From positions 558,001-622,000 of the forward strand of contig CANMSD010000002.1 in assembly GCA_947500645.1 (NCBI GenBank): DNA of 64,000 nt, read 5' to 3'. The stretch is from an uncultured Erythrobacter sp. Lineage in GTDB: Bacteria > Pseudomonadota > Alphaproteobacteria > Sphingomonadales > Sphingomonadaceae. The notes under the pieces were generated by a model. It had not been told where the DNA came from. It did not search any database and saw nothing but the letters and a program-made list of their open reading frames with translations. Shown piece after piece: positions 25,333 through 34,169 of this stretch; within the stretch, counting starts at the first letter, position 1; each line of letters opens with the position of its first letter. The position numbers were made by a program, and so were the translations under genes.

Positions 25333-25848
25333 ATGTCAGTCAAAGACCAAATCGTGCCTGTCTGGAAACAGATGCTCGGCACGCTCGATGGCCTGCTCGC
25401 CAAGGCAGAAACCGATCAGCGCGGAGACGCCTTGCTAGAAACAAAGCTAGCGGACGATATGCACCCGCTTTCCACGCAGGTACGGTTCCTCTGCAACATG
25501 CCCGGCGAAGCGATGGTCCGTTTGGCCGGGATCGAATTCACCTCCAGCGAAGACGATCCAAAAACACTTTCCGAAGCGCGCGAGCGTATCGCAGCAACGC
25601 GTGCGCAAATCGATGGATGGTCAAAACTCGATTTTGTCACCGGTGAAACCGCGATCGAACTGATCCTACCGAACGGGATGACATTTGATCTGAGTGCCGC
25701 CGAATACATCCGGGACTGGGCGCTAGCGCAGTATTATTTCCACACGGTCACAGCCTACTCGATCCTGCGCAAAGAAGGCCTCGCGATCGGCAAAATCGAT
25801 TACGTTCCTTACATGATGCGATATATGCGCCAGCCGGTTGAAGCGTGA
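25333..25848 (+). CDS. DUF1993 domain-containing protein
   Basis: A 171-residue cytoplasmic protein of the DUF1993 family, which adopts a DinB/four-helix-bundle-like fold. Recognisable segments are VPVWKQMLGTLDGLLAKAE, a conserved ADDMHPLSTQVRF with a histidine that could bind metal, and AEYIRDWALAQYYFHTVTAYSILR. Function is not established for the family. The ATG at 25333 is preceded by GGAG at eight bases. A small CAACT-A-AGTTG palindrome lies about 35 bp upstream, near the likely promoter. The gene is isolated, between the ligase gene and a noncoding stretch with repeats. Confidence 0.8.
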   Translation: MSVKDQIVPVWKQMLGTLDGLLAKAETDQRGDALLETKLADDMHPLSTQVRFLCNMPGEAMVRLAGIEFTSSEDDPKTLSEARERIAATRAQIDGWSKLDFVTGETAIELILPNGMTFDLSAAEYIRDWALAQYYFHTVTAYSILRKEGLAIGKIDYVPYMMRYMRQPVEA

Positions 25849-25939
25849 GCCACAGGGGCTGACCCTTTCCTACAGGACAACAAAAGTGCCATTGGAAAAT
25901 GGCTCTTTGACAATTGAATAGCGATACGAGTTGGAGAAG

Positions 25940-26034
25940 TGTCAACTTCGCCGAATCTGATCAAAGCACTGTTTTTTCAATAATATTCCCGCAATGAGTC
26001 GCTTGACGAGGTGCCAACTTTGTCAACTTCGCCG
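25940..26034. repeat. Intergenic repeat element (TGTCAACTTCGCCG copies)
   Basis: Within the 188-bp gap between the DUF1993 gene and the gamma carbonic anhydrase gene, the 14-mer TGTCAACTTCGCCG occurs exactly at 25940-25953 and 26021-26034. A degenerate copy (TGCCAACTTTG) lies at 26012-26022. The spacer is A/T-rich and contains a T6 run. It may be a dispersed intergenic repeat of this lineage, a regulatory site cluster, or part of a small untranslated RNA. Nothing in the sequence decides among these. Confidence 0.5.
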
Positions 26035-26036
26035 CA

Positions 26037-26603
26037 TCACTTCAGTCCGCACTCGAATACGGCAATAGCATGCGCTCTGGCGTTCTCGGCATAGTGCGCC
26101 ACGCCAGCCTTCATCCCTGCAATCGCCGCGTCAGACAGTTCCTTCATCGGTTTGGCGGGTCGCCCTGCCCATAGCATGCGCGGCTCCATAACCTTGCCTT
26201 CAGTCAGCATCGCGCCTGCTGCCAGCATCGCGTCCGAGCCGATCACCGACTTGTTCATCGCAATCGCGCCGAGGCCAACAAAGCCGCGATCTTCAATCGT
26301 GCAGCCATGCACCATCGCCATGTGCCCGATCAGCACATCATCACCGATGATCAGCGGCGAGCCTTCCTCGTCCCCCGGGCGCGGTGGATCGCAATGCAGC
26401 ACGCTGCCGTCTTGCACATTGGTACGTTCGCCGATCCTGATCTTGAAGACATCCGCGCGCACAACGCAATTGTACCAGATCGAGCTGTGGGGTCCGATCT
26501 CGACATCGCCAATAATCGTCGATCCGGGGGCAACGAATGCCGTCTCATGAATGCGCGGCGCCTTGCCGTGGATCGGGATGATATTCACGCCGGGTCGATA
26601 CAT
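26037..26603 (-). CDS. Gamma carbonic anhydrase family protein (left-handed beta-helix)
   Basis: A 188-residue hexapeptide-repeat protein. Isoleucine-patterned turns are visible throughout (GSTIIGDVEIGPHSSIWYNCVVRAD, then IGERTNVQDGSVLHCD, IGDDVLIGHMAMVHG and VGLGAIAMNKSVIG). The histidines in SVLHCD, IGHMAMVHG sit at the positions that bind zinc in gamma carbonic anhydrases (YrdA/CaiE/PaaY group). The C-terminal helix caps the trimer. Activity as a true carbonic anhydrase cannot be assumed, since many family members are inactive or have other roles. It is the last gene of a leftward run after two acetyltransferases. Confidence 0.9.
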   Translation of the reverse strand: MYRPGVNIIPIHGKAPRIHETAFVAPGSTIIGDVEIGPHSSIWYNCVVRADVFKIRIGERTNVQDGSVLHCDPPRPGDEEGSPLIIGDDVLIGHMAMVHGCTIEDRGFVGLGAIAMNKSVIGSDAMLAAGAMLTEGKVMEPRMLWAGRPAKPMKELSDAAIAGMKAGVAHYAENARAHAIAVFECGLK

Positions 26604-26621
26604 CGCTTTTTGTCCTCTTGC

Positions 26622-27191
26622 TTAAAGCTCGCCTTTGGCTTCGGCCCATTGCTCGGGTGTAAGACGATAGATGATTGTCGGATTGTCTTCAGCCGAAAAG
26701 AACGGATCGTCGAAGTCGAGATCTTCGCATCGCACCATGCCGAGTTTCTCCATAAGCTTCCAACTGCCGACATTGCTCTCACTCGTTAGCGCGACAACAT
26801 GCGGAGCGCCGTGCTGCTCGAACGCCCAATCGATCACAGCGCACATCGCCTCTTTGGCGTAGCCCATGCGCCAACGATCCTCGCGTACCAGCCAGCCGAT
26901 TTCATGATCGCCAATATTGTGTGCCAGCGGGTTAGAGACACGCTTCATTCCGCAATGACCGACTAGCTCGCCGGTTGCGCGCTCGTACACCAACATGAAG
27001 CCGAAGCCCTCGCGCGCAAAGCTCTCGCGCGATTGTGCGTGTTTTTCGACAATGACCTCACGCGGACGCGGACCGCCAAGGCGAGCCATCACAGCAGGGG
27101 TGTTTAGATGCTCCATATGCGCATCAAGATCGCCTTCGCCGATCTGTCGCAATTCAAGCCGGTCGGTCGTGAGGACGACGTTATCCATCAT
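26622..27191 (-). CDS. GNAT family N-acetyltransferase (RimJ/RimL-like)
   Basis: A 189-residue acetyltransferase beginning MMDNVVLTTDRLELRQIGEGD. The acetyl-CoA site lies around HEIGWLVREDRWRMGYAKEAM (with a degenerate R/QxxGxG/A pattern RWRMGYA), and the C-terminal strand shows VVALTSESNVGSWKLMEKLGM. The pattern TDRLELR...SNVGSWKLMEKLG is typical of RimJ/RimL relatives that acetylate protein N-termini or small metabolites. The tandem ATGATG start overlaps the stop of the neighbouring acetyltransferase by about 10 bases. A longer N-terminus is possible but lies inside the upstream gene. Confidence 0.85.
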   Translation of the reverse strand: MMDNVVLTTDRLELRQIGEGDLDAHMEHLNTPAVMARLGGPRPREVIVEKHAQSRESFAREGFGFMLVYERATGELVGHCGMKRVSNPLAHNIGDHEIGWLVREDRWRMGYAKEAMCAVIDWAFEQHGAPHVVALTSESNVGSWKLMEKLGMVRCEDLDFDDPFFSAEDNPTIIYRLTPEQWAEAKGEL

Positions 27192-27738
27192 GCGCGGCCC
27201 ATTCATCGGCACTGATTGAATAAACGATCGCAATCGGATCTTCGAGCTCCCAATATGTATCCTCAAAATCGAGGTCTTCGCGCCGCTTCATTCCGAGTTT
27301 GCGCATAAGCCCCCAGCTTGGCGTATTGCCGGCAAAGGTCAGCGCAACCACCTCGTCCGCGCCGAAGTGGCCGAAGGCCAGATCGAGCGAGGCAGAGGCC
27401 GCCTCTTTCGCATAGCCTTTGCCCCATGCGTTTTCGCGCAATCGCCAACCGGCCTCCATCATGCCGAATGGGCCAGCCTTTTCTTGGCACCGTTTAAGTC
27501 CGCAAAAACCAAGGATTGCGCTATCTTCCTTGCGCTCAACGCACCAGAAAGTGTGGCCGTACTTGCGCTTATAAGAAAGCAAACGCTTCTGAGCGCCAAT
27601 GCGCGTTTCCTTATCCGCCACCCCACCAAGCCAACGCATGACTTTTGGCGTGTTTGTACCTTCCCAGAACGGCTCCCAATCCTCTTCGCGCCAGTCGCGC
27701 AGGATCAGACGCTCGGTCTCATGCCGGAAATCAGCCAT
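27181..27738 (-). CDS. GNAT family N-acetyltransferase (RimJ/RimL-like), paralogue
   Basis: A 185-residue acetyltransferase starting MADFRHETERLILRDWREEDW. It shares layout and the ending GNTPSWGLMRKLGMKRREDLDFED with the neighbour at 26.6-27.2 kb, whose corresponding segment is SNVGSWKLMEKLGMVRCEDLDFDD. The two are therefore probably tandem duplicates that have diverged. The acetyl-CoA-binding segment reads AGWRLRENAWGKGYAKEA. The start overlaps the stop of hemB by eight bases, suggesting transcription as hemB-gnat-gnat. Substrate unknown. Confidence 0.87.
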   Translation of the reverse strand: MADFRHETERLILRDWREEDWEPFWEGTNTPKVMRWLGGVADKETRIGAQKRLLSYKRKYGHTFWCVERKEDSAILGFCGLKRCQEKAGPFGMMEAGWRLRENAWGKGYAKEAASASLDLAFGHFGADEVVALTFAGNTPSWGLMRKLGMKRREDLDFEDTYWELEDPIAIVYSISADEWAAHDG

Positions 27739-28726
27739 TCAACAGTCGCGCGGCGACGGGCGCGTGATAAGTCAGAATACCCGCACAGCCTGCGCGTTTG
27801 AAAGCGAGCAGCTTCTCCATCATCAGTGCATCGCGATCGCCAACACCAACCGCTGCACCCGCTTCGATCAGCGCATACTCACCGCTCACCTGATAGGCGA
27901 AGATGGGCACGTCAAAGGCTTGGCGCGCGCGGTAGATAATATCGAGATAGGCGAGGCCCGGCTTTACCATCACGCTGTCAGCGCCCTCGGCGATGTCGAA
28001 TTCGATCTCGCGCATCGCCTCATCGCCATTGGCGGGATCCATCTGGTAGCTTTTCTTGTCGCCTTTGAGCAGCCCGCCTGAGCCAACTGCGTCGCGAAAC
28101 GGACCGTAAAACGCACTCGCATATTTGGCGGCGTAGCTCATGATCTGGACGTTGTGATGCCCGCCCATTTCCAGCGCCATGCGGATGGCATGCACCCGGC
28201 CATCCATCATGTCCGATGGGGCGACAATATCAGCGCCCGCCTCCGCCTGATTCAACGCCTGATCAACCAGAACTGCTACCGTCTCGTCATTGACGACGTA
28301 ACCGCCGTCATCGATCAAGCCATCCTGCCCGTGCGAGGTGTACGGATCGAGCGCGACATCAGTCAGCACGCCAAGATCGTCACCGCACGCTTGCTTGATG
28401 GCACGGATGGCCTGGCACATCAGATTGTCCGGATTGTGCGCCTCGGCCCCATCGTCGCTGCGCTTGTCAGCCTGCGTGTTCGGGAAGAGCGCGACGACGG
28501 GAATACCGAGTTCGACCGCTTCTCTCGCCCGGGCAACAACGCCATCGACCGACCAACGTGAAACGCCGGGAAGCGAGGCAATCGGCTCCTCTACCCCCTC
28601 ACCATCGGTGACGAATAACGGCCAGATCAAATCGGCGCTCGTGAGCTGGGTTTCGCGGTGCAGTGCGCGGCTCCAGGTGGTGGAGCGAGTGCGGCGCAAA
28701 CGGGTGTTGGGATAGCTGCCAGTCAT
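27731..28726 (-). CDS. hemB: Delta-aminolevulinic acid dehydratase (porphobilinogen synthase)
   Basis: A 331-residue enzyme that joins two aminolevulinates to porphobilinogen, the second common step to heme and, where present, bacteriochlorophyll. The Schiff-base lysines are in MSYAAKYASAFYGPF and VMVKPGLAYLDI. The metal-site region reads DVALDPYTSHGQDG, with Asp/Ala in place of the three zinc cysteines found in the E. coli enzyme. This is the magnesium-type site common in alphaproteobacteria. The ATG at 28726 (MTGSYPNTRLRR) is preferred over one seven codons upstream. hemE and hemJ lie 25 kb away, so the heme genes are dispersed. Confidence 0.95.
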   Translation of the reverse strand: MTGSYPNTRLRRTRSTTWSRALHRETQLTSADLIWPLFVTDGEGVEEPIASLPGVSRWSVDGVVARAREAVELGIPVVALFPNTQADKRSDDGAEAHNPDNLMCQAIRAIKQACGDDLGVLTDVALDPYTSHGQDGLIDDGGYVVNDETVAVLVDQALNQAEAGADIVAPSDMMDGRVHAIRMALEMGGHHNVQIMSYAAKYASAFYGPFRDAVGSGGLLKGDKKSYQMDPANGDEAMREIEFDIAEGADSVMVKPGLAYLDIIYRARQAFDVPIFAYQVSGEYALIEAGAAVGVGDRDALMMEKLLAFKRAGCAGILTYHAPVAARLLNG

Positions 28727-28794
28727 TGCACGCGAGTGTTGCCGCAATTTTCAAGACTGTGCAATTGTGCCGCGTTCGGGCACGCGGAAAGTGG

Positions 28795-30534
28795 TCAGGT
28801 GACTTCCTTGACCATGTCGAGTTTTTCAATCTCGCGCTTGGGCGCTTCAATCTCGTCGTTCAGCGGCTCAAGATCTTCCAACGCGGCGCCCGGTTCCACT
28901 GTCTTCAAGCGGCGCAGAGCATCACGGAATTGCGCCAGCTCCTTGCCCTGCAATTGCGCGCGGGTGACAAACTTGACGCTGGCCGGATTGATCGCGCGGC
29001 CGCCGCGATACATCTCATAGTGCAAGTGCGGCCCGGTCGATAGGCCAGTGGAACCGACATAACCGATCACCTGCCCGCGGCGCACACTCTGCCCGCGGCG
29101 CACAGCCATACGGCTCATATGGCAATAACGGGTCGAGAGGTTGTTGCCGTGGTTCAGCTTTACCGCATTGCCGCACCCGCCTGCACGACCGGCAGAAGTG
29201 ACAGTACCATCGGTGACGGCGACGATCGGCGTGCCGTGACGAGCGCGGAAATCCATGCCCGAATGCATCCGGCGATAGCCGAGGATTGGGTGACGCCGCA
29301 TGCCAAAACGCGAGGAAATCCGCCCGGGCACAGGCGCGACCAGTCCGCCGCGCTGCTCGCCCACACCCGATGCCTCGTAAAAGCGACCTTCGTCACCCCA
29401 ACGCATCAGCTGCGTGCGTGAAGAACCGCCGCGATCAACGCCCGCATAAAGCAACTTGCCCGCCTGACGCTCACCAGTGGCGGCGCGGCGATAGGAGATG
29501 ATCATGTCGAATTCGTCAGTCGAGCGAACTTGCCGATCCATATCGATCTGATCGTCGATCGCCTTGATGTAAGCTTGTACGGCGCTCGCCGGAGCGCCCG
29601 CGGCACGCATAGAGCGGTAAAGGCTCTCACCGACCTGGCCGCGAATGCGCAGAGGTGTCTCGTCGACACGGATCACATTGCGTTCAAGTGCCAATTGTCC
29701 GCTTTCGCGCGAAATCGCGAGCTCGAGATCGAAGCGAGCACGGAATGCCAACTCATCAAGCGGACGCGGCGCGCCAGCTTGCTCACGGCGACCAAGCACG
29801 ATGTCCATCTGCGTGCCTGATTCAATTTCGTCGAGCGGCATCGCCCCAGATACGAGCGCACTCACACGGCCAATATCCGCTGACGATAAGCCAGCACGGC
29901 GCAACATGCTCTGGAAGCTGTCGCCTGACGCAAGCGTCGCGACCAATTCGATCTGCGGACGTTCCGGCGCGCTTTTGAGCGGGATCACCTCCGATGTGGG
30001 ACTCATACGGCGACCGCTATCTGCGCCCAGCGCGAGCGGCATGATCATCTGGCTACGCAATTCGTCGCGCGCCGCCTCGTCGATCTGCATTGCAGGACGT
30101 GCTTCCAGCGGGCTCATGCTCGGCCAGAAAGCCAGTGCAACTGCGCCGAGGCCAACCATCGTTCCGAACCCACGGAACCACCGGCGGCTGCCGATATTGG
30201 AGGCGAGATCGGGAGCGAAATCGACTTCAGCCAGCCGCTCCTCAACGCTCAACTTCCACTCGTCATAACGTTCTGCCCAGCCCGAAACGCGGGCCAGCAC
30301 AAGCTTCTTTGCTGCTGAAGGCTTGGGATCGCTCGAGGAGATGATGTCGTTGGCCGGCAGATCAGGCTCAGCCGATTTCTCAAAATAGCTGAACAGATCG
30401 TCGTCATTGTTGGCATCTATGCTATCATCAGGCTGCGGTGCGGCTTCTTTCGAAACTGCGCGCAATTCCTCAGAATCCAGCGCCTCATCGGCACTCGCAG
30501 CTTCGCAATCAGCAATGTCGCGCGCGTGATCCAA
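28795..30534 (-). CDS. M23 family metallopeptidase with N-terminal cytoplasmic region and membrane anchor
   Basis: A 579-residue bitopic peptidase. An acidic cytoplasmic N-terminus of about 120 residues is followed by one membrane segment (TMVGLGAVALAFW). A LysM-like or OapA-like middle region comes next (ELVATLASGDSFQSMLRRAGLSS) and then a complete C-terminal M23 domain. Zinc ligands are seen in MHSGMDF (HxxxD) and GPHLHYEM (HxH). The architecture matches MepM/ShyA-type DD-endopeptidases that cut peptide cross-links during cell elongation. The start appears to be TTG at 30534, with AGGA at six bases. An in-frame ATG is not available upstream. It is divergent from the helicase gene. Confidence 0.9.
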   Translation of the reverse strand: MDHARDIADCEAASADEALDSEELRAVSKEAAPQPDDSIDANNDDDLFSYFEKSAEPDLPANDIISSSDPKPSAAKKLVLARVSGWAERYDEWKLSVEERLAEVDFAPDLASNIGSRRWFRGFGTMVGLGAVALAFWPSMSPLEARPAMQIDEAARDELRSQMIMPLALGADSGRRMSPTSEVIPLKSAPERPQIELVATLASGDSFQSMLRRAGLSSADIGRVSALVSGAMPLDEIESGTQMDIVLGRREQAGAPRPLDELAFRARFDLELAISRESGQLALERNVIRVDETPLRIRGQVGESLYRSMRAAGAPASAVQAYIKAIDDQIDMDRQVRSTDEFDMIISYRRAATGERQAGKLLYAGVDRGGSSRTQLMRWGDEGRFYEASGVGEQRGGLVAPVPGRISSRFGMRRHPILGYRRMHSGMDFRARHGTPIVAVTDGTVTSAGRAGGCGNAVKLNHGNNLSTRYCHMSRMAVRRGQSVRRGQVIGYVGSTGLSTGPHLHYEMYRGGRAINPASVKFVTRAQLQGKELAQFRDALRRLKTVEPGAALEDLEPLNDEIEAPKREIEKLDMVKEVT

Positions 30535-30716
30535 CTCGCATCCTAAAGCATAAGGAGCCTCGATTGCGGCGCTGAATAGCCCAGCGAAGCCTCGAGCCTC
30601 TTCATTGGAAGATTTTCCTGCCCGATTAAAGTAAACGTGGGCTTAACTTTACGATCAAAGGACTCGCCTGAGCGACGACTTGTGGAGAACCTGTCTACGG
30701 GAATACCCATAGGTCA

Positions 30717-33395
30717 TTGCAGCGCCGGAATCCGGGTGACAGAGTCGGACTCGTGAGCTTGCAAACATCCCGGATTCGAGACGACGGCCGCGTGAAAGCG
30801 GTACTGGGCCCGACCAACACCGGGAAAACTCACCTCGCGATCGAGCGCATGTGCGCTCATTCCTCCGGCATGATGGGCTTTCCACTGCGGCTGCTGGCGC
30901 GCGAAGTCTATGACCGGGTCCGTGCGATCAAAGGCGACGAGCAAGTCGCGCTGATTACCGGCGAAGAGCGTATCGAGCCGAAAAACGCGCGCTATTTCTG
31001 CTGTACGATGGAGGCGATGGACAGGCTGGGCGCCGGAGAGAACGGACGTCATGCATTTGTTGCCGTCGACGAAGCACAGATCGGCGCAGATCCGGAACGC
31101 GGACACATCTTCACCGACCGGCTGATCAATGCGCGTGGCCGGGAAGAAACCATGATCCTGGGCTCTGCGACGCTTGAGCCGATCGTAAGGCAATTGATAC
31201 CGCGCGCGGAATTGGTCGAGCGTCCGCGTTTCTCGACCCTCACGCACTCAGGACAGACCAAACTGTCGCGCCTGCCCCCACGCAGCGCAGTCGTCGCCTT
31301 TTCGGTCGAGCAGGTTTACGCGATGGCCGAGATGCTGAGGCGTTTCAGGGGCGGCGCAGCGGTGGTCATGGGCGCGCTCAGCCCGCAAACCCGCAACAAG
31401 CAGGTCGAATTGTTCCAAAATGGCGAGGTCGATTACATTGTGGCCACCGATGCGATCGGTATGGGCCTCAACCTCGACCTACATCACGTCGCATTCGCAG
31501 CGCTCAGCAAATTCGATGGACGCCGCAAGCGCCGCCTGAACCCATCCGAGATGGCGCAAATTGCGGGGCGGGCCGGTCGTCACCAGACCGATGGCAGTTT
31601 CGGAACGCTGACAGGCGGAGGAACGCGCGATGGAGCGCCGCTCGAATTCTCCGAAGAAGAGATTTACGCGATCGAAGAGCATCAGTTCGCTCCGCTGACA
31701 AAGCTGTTCTGGCGCGAGGCGGAACCGCGCTTCGATAGCGTCAAAACGCTGATCGACGATCTCGAAAGCCGCCCGGAGAGTGACGTCTTGGCAGCGGCAC
31801 CGCAAGCGATAGACCTCGCCGTGCTCAAACGCCTTGCCGAAGAGGGCATAGGCCGCAACATTCGCGGTAGCGGCCAGGTAAGGCGCTTCTGGGAGGCCTG
31901 CACGCTTCCCGATTTCAGACAGATCGGCGCAGATAACCATGCACGGTTTGTCGCGCGGCTGTGGCAGGATCTGTCCGATGGCTATATCGGCGCGGACTTT
32001 GTCGCTGCACGGATTGCCGAGCTCGACCGGATGCAGGGCGATATCGACACGCTACAGGGTCGGATAGCCGCGATCCGATCTTGGGCCTATATCTGCCAGC
32101 GGCCCGATTGGGTGCTGGCGCGCGATGAAATGGCTGCACGGGCGCGCGCGGTCGAAGCAAAATTGTCGGATGCGCTGCATGCACGGCTCACCGAACGGTT
32201 CGTCAATCGGAGGACGACGATACTTATGAAGTCGCTAGGACAGAATGCAGGCGAATTGCCAGTCACACTCGAGCCGGACGGGCAGATTTCGGTCGAAGGC
32301 GAAGCAATCGGGCGGCTCGATGGCTTCCGCTTCGTCGTCGATCCGAATGCAACTGTCGCTGATCGCAAGATGTTGCTCGCCGCAGGTGAGAAAGCGCTTC
32401 CGGCCATCCTAACCCAGCGTGCGGAATGGCTGCTTGCCGAGGGAATGGGTGAGCTCGCAATCGAGAAGGGCGCGATCCGCTGGCAAAGCCGCGCTCTGGC
32501 CGAGATCGAGATGCCGGATGATTTCGCGAACCCCCGCCTCAATCTGGCGCGCGAGATTTCGCTACTCCCCGAGGGCCCGCGCGCAGCGCTTGAAGCGGGC
32601 CTTCAGAAATGGCTGACCGACAAGCTTGAACCGCTTGAGCCGCTACGCAAACTGGCCGAAGCCGCACGCGATCCAGAGGCAGGTTCAGAGGCTCGCGCCT
32701 TGCTGCATACGCTGATCGATGCGCGCGGTGTGGTGGCCCGCGAGCAAGCGGGCTTACAGCATCTGCCAAAAGAAATGCGCCCCTTTCTGCGCAAGTTGGG
32801 CGTGACATTTGGCGCGCTGGACATTTTTACGCATCCGCTGCTCAAGCCTGCGCCGCGTCAACTGCTGCACGCGCTCGGCCTCGACAAAAGACCGCTAAAC
32901 GAAGCGATGCTGCCCGTTATTGCCGAGGCGAAGAGGCTGCCCGCAGGCTATCGACCAGCCGGCACTCAGGCGATCCGCGTGGATCTGGCCGAGAAGATTT
33001 TCCGAGCGGCGTTCGACTCGCGCGGGAAGGCACAGGCCAAGGCCGAGAAGGAACGTCATCCGCGTTTCAGACTCGATCTCGCCCTGCCGATCTCGATTGG
33101 GCTTGAGGAAGACAATGCACGCCGTTTGCTGAGTGCAGCCGGATTTCGCGTCCAGCGCGCCCGCGTCTTGGAAGAGAACGCTTTTGGACCGCCCGCTCCG
33201 GACAGCTGGCTTTGGCGGCCCAAGCGCAAGGATGAGCGTCAGCAAGGACGCGGCCGCCCACACAAGAAAGGCGGCAATCCCGGCAAAAAGAACCCACGTG
33301 GCAAACCCAGACTAGATTCGCGCCCGAAGAAGCCAGAAACTGGCCCCGCCAAGGCCAGCGGTGCCTTTGATGCACTGGCGGACCTGCTGCGCTGA
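30717..33395 (+). CDS. SUV3-like DExH helicase
   Basis: A protein of up to 892 residues. The helicase core begins VKAVLGPTNTGKTHLAIERM (Walker A PTNTGKT), followed by the DExH-box motif VDEAQIGADPERG, motif III GSATLEP, YIVATDAIGMGLN and motif VI QIAGRAGRH. The domain set and the linker EPRFDSVKTLIDDLE match the mitochondrial SUV3/bacterial SUV3-like RNA helicases. The tail is strongly basic (KRKDERQQGRGRPHKKGG), a likely RNA-binding extension. The TTG at 30717 is the longest start; a GTG at 30753 is a good alternative. The stop overlaps the S4 gene by one base, and a role in RNA decay or ribosome biogenesis is likely. Confidence 0.88.
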   Translation: MQRRNPGDRVGLVSLQTSRIRDDGRVKAVLGPTNTGKTHLAIERMCAHSSGMMGFPLRLLAREVYDRVRAIKGDEQVALITGEERIEPKNARYFCCTMEAMDRLGAGENGRHAFVAVDEAQIGADPERGHIFTDRLINARGREETMILGSATLEPIVRQLIPRAELVERPRFSTLTHSGQTKLSRLPPRSAVVAFSVEQVYAMAEMLRRFRGGAAVVMGALSPQTRNKQVELFQNGEVDYIVATDAIGMGLNLDLHHVAFAALSKFDGRRKRRLNPSEMAQIAGRAGRHQTDGSFGTLTGGGTRDGAPLEFSEEEIYAIEEHQFAPLTKLFWREAEPRFDSVKTLIDDLESRPESDVLAAAPQAIDLAVLKRLAEEGIGRNIRGSGQVRRFWEACTLPDFRQIGADNHARFVARLWQDLSDGYIGADFVAARIAELDRMQGDIDTLQGRIAAIRSWAYICQRPDWVLARDEMAARARAVEAKLSDALHARLTERFVNRRTTILMKSLGQNAGELPVTLEPDGQISVEGEAIGRLDGFRFVVDPNATVADRKMLLAAGEKALPAILTQRAEWLLAEGMGELAIEKGAIRWQSRALAEIEMPDDFANPRLNLAREISLLPEGPRAALEAGLQKWLTDKLEPLEPLRKLAEAARDPEAGSEARALLHTLIDARGVVAREQAGLQHLPKEMRPFLRKLGVTFGALDIFTHPLLKPAPRQLLHALGLDKRPLNEAMLPVIAEAKRLPAGYRPAGTQAIRVDLAEKIFRAAFDSRGKAQAKAEKERHPRFRLDLALPISIGLEEDNARRLLSAAGFRVQRARVLEENAFGPPAPDSWLWRPKRKDERQQGRGRPHKKGGNPGKKNPRGKPRLDSRPKKPETGPAKASGAFDALADLLR

Positions 33396-33652
33396 TGCGG
33401 CTCGACCGGCTGCTGGTCTATCTCAGGTTTGCACGCACCCGCTCACGCGCTCGCGCCCTTATCGCAAGCCGGTCTTTGCGAAGGAATAGAAAGCATGTGC
33501 GGCGCGCCAGCCAGGATGTTGTAGCAGGGGACGTGCTCACTTTAGCAATTGGCAATGAAGTGCGCGTAATCGAGATCATGTCCCTGCCCGAACGCCGTGG
33601 TTCTGCTGAGGAGGCACGCTCTCATTATCAGGAGCTTGACCGCGCCGGGTAA
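33395..33652 (+). CDS. RNA-binding S4 domain protein (Hsp15-like)
   Basis: An 85-residue single S4-domain protein starting MRLDRLLVYLRFARTRSRARALI, the alpha-L RNA-binding motif used by Hsp15, pseudouridine synthases and ribosomal protein S4. A beta hairpin (VVAGDVLTLAIGNEVRVIEIM) follows. In E. coli Hsp15 binds 50S subunits with a trapped nascent chain. The start overlaps the helicase stop by one base (TGATG), so the helicase and this protein are translationally coupled, and a shared RNA target is plausible. The short length is normal. Confidence 0.88.
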   Translation: MRLDRLLVYLRFARTRSRARALIASRSLRRNRKHVRRASQDVVAGDVLTLAIGNEVRVIEIMSLPERRGSAEEARSHYQELDRAG

Positions 33653-33705
33653 ACCGCCCTAGCAGCCGAGCCGAAAATTCGAGTTTGTAAGAAAGACTTT
33701 TTTTC

Positions 33706-34044
33706 ATGACTTACGTCGTCACCGACGCCTGCATCAAATGCAAATATACCGACTGCGTCGAAGTGTGTCCGGTCGATTGCTTTTATGAAGGCGATAACAT
33801 GCTGGTGATCAATCCCAGCGAATGCATCGATTGCGGCGTGTGCGAACCCGAATGCCCGGCCGAAGCGATCCTGCCTGACACAGAAGACGGTCTTGAGAAG
33901 TGGTTGGAACTCAACACGAAGTTCTCGGCCGAATGGCCCAATATCACGAGCCAGAAGGAACCGCCGGCAGACGCCGATGATTTCAAGGGCGAAGAGGGCA
34001 AGTTCGAGAAGTACTTCAGCGCTGAACCTGGCGAAGGCGATTGA
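33706..34044 (+). CDS. fdxA: 7Fe ferredoxin FdxA
   Basis: A 112-residue ferredoxin carrying a 3Fe-4S and a 4Fe-4S cluster. The N-terminal cysteines lie in [20 protein letters not shown] and the second set in [20 protein letters not shown], the pattern of FdxA from alphaproteobacteria and Azotobacter FdI. The C-terminal extension (residues 65-112) is acidic and typical. It acts as a low-potential electron carrier. It is in the conserved helicase-S4-fdxA-carD order, 53 bp after the S4 gene. The ATG at 33706 is preceded by a purine-rich AAGAAAG stretch. Confidence 0.95.
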   Translation: MTYVVTDACIKCKYTDCVEVCPVDCFYEGDNMLVINPSECIDCGVCEPECPAEAILPDTEDGLEKWLELNTKFSAEWPNITSQKEPPADADDFKGEEGKFEKYFSAEPGEGD

Positions 34045-34131
34045 TTGCAGCGAGAGTTGGCCTCGCGCAATAACTGCTGCCTTCTCAAACCTTTTCGAAG
34101 CAAACGGTACGTCCAATTGCACTACACAAAG

Positions 34132-34169
34132 TTGCGATTCGCAATTTTGTTGCGAATGTGCTATATAAT
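34132..34169 (+). promoter_or_regulatory. Overlapping TTGCGA dyads and TATAAT box in the carD leader region
   Basis: The 291-bp gap between fdxA and carD contains TTGCGA-T-TCGCAA at 34132-34144. This overlaps a second perfect dyad, TTCGCAA-TTTTG-TTGCGAA, at 34138-34156, giving three half sites. A consensus TATAAT follows at 34164-34169. Downstream, CGCCAG/CTGGCG forms a small hairpin at 34180-34197 in what would be a leader of about 160 nt. This looks like an operator with a promoter for carD, possibly Fur-like, but the regulator is not identified. No open frame in the gap is convincing. Confidence 0.5.
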
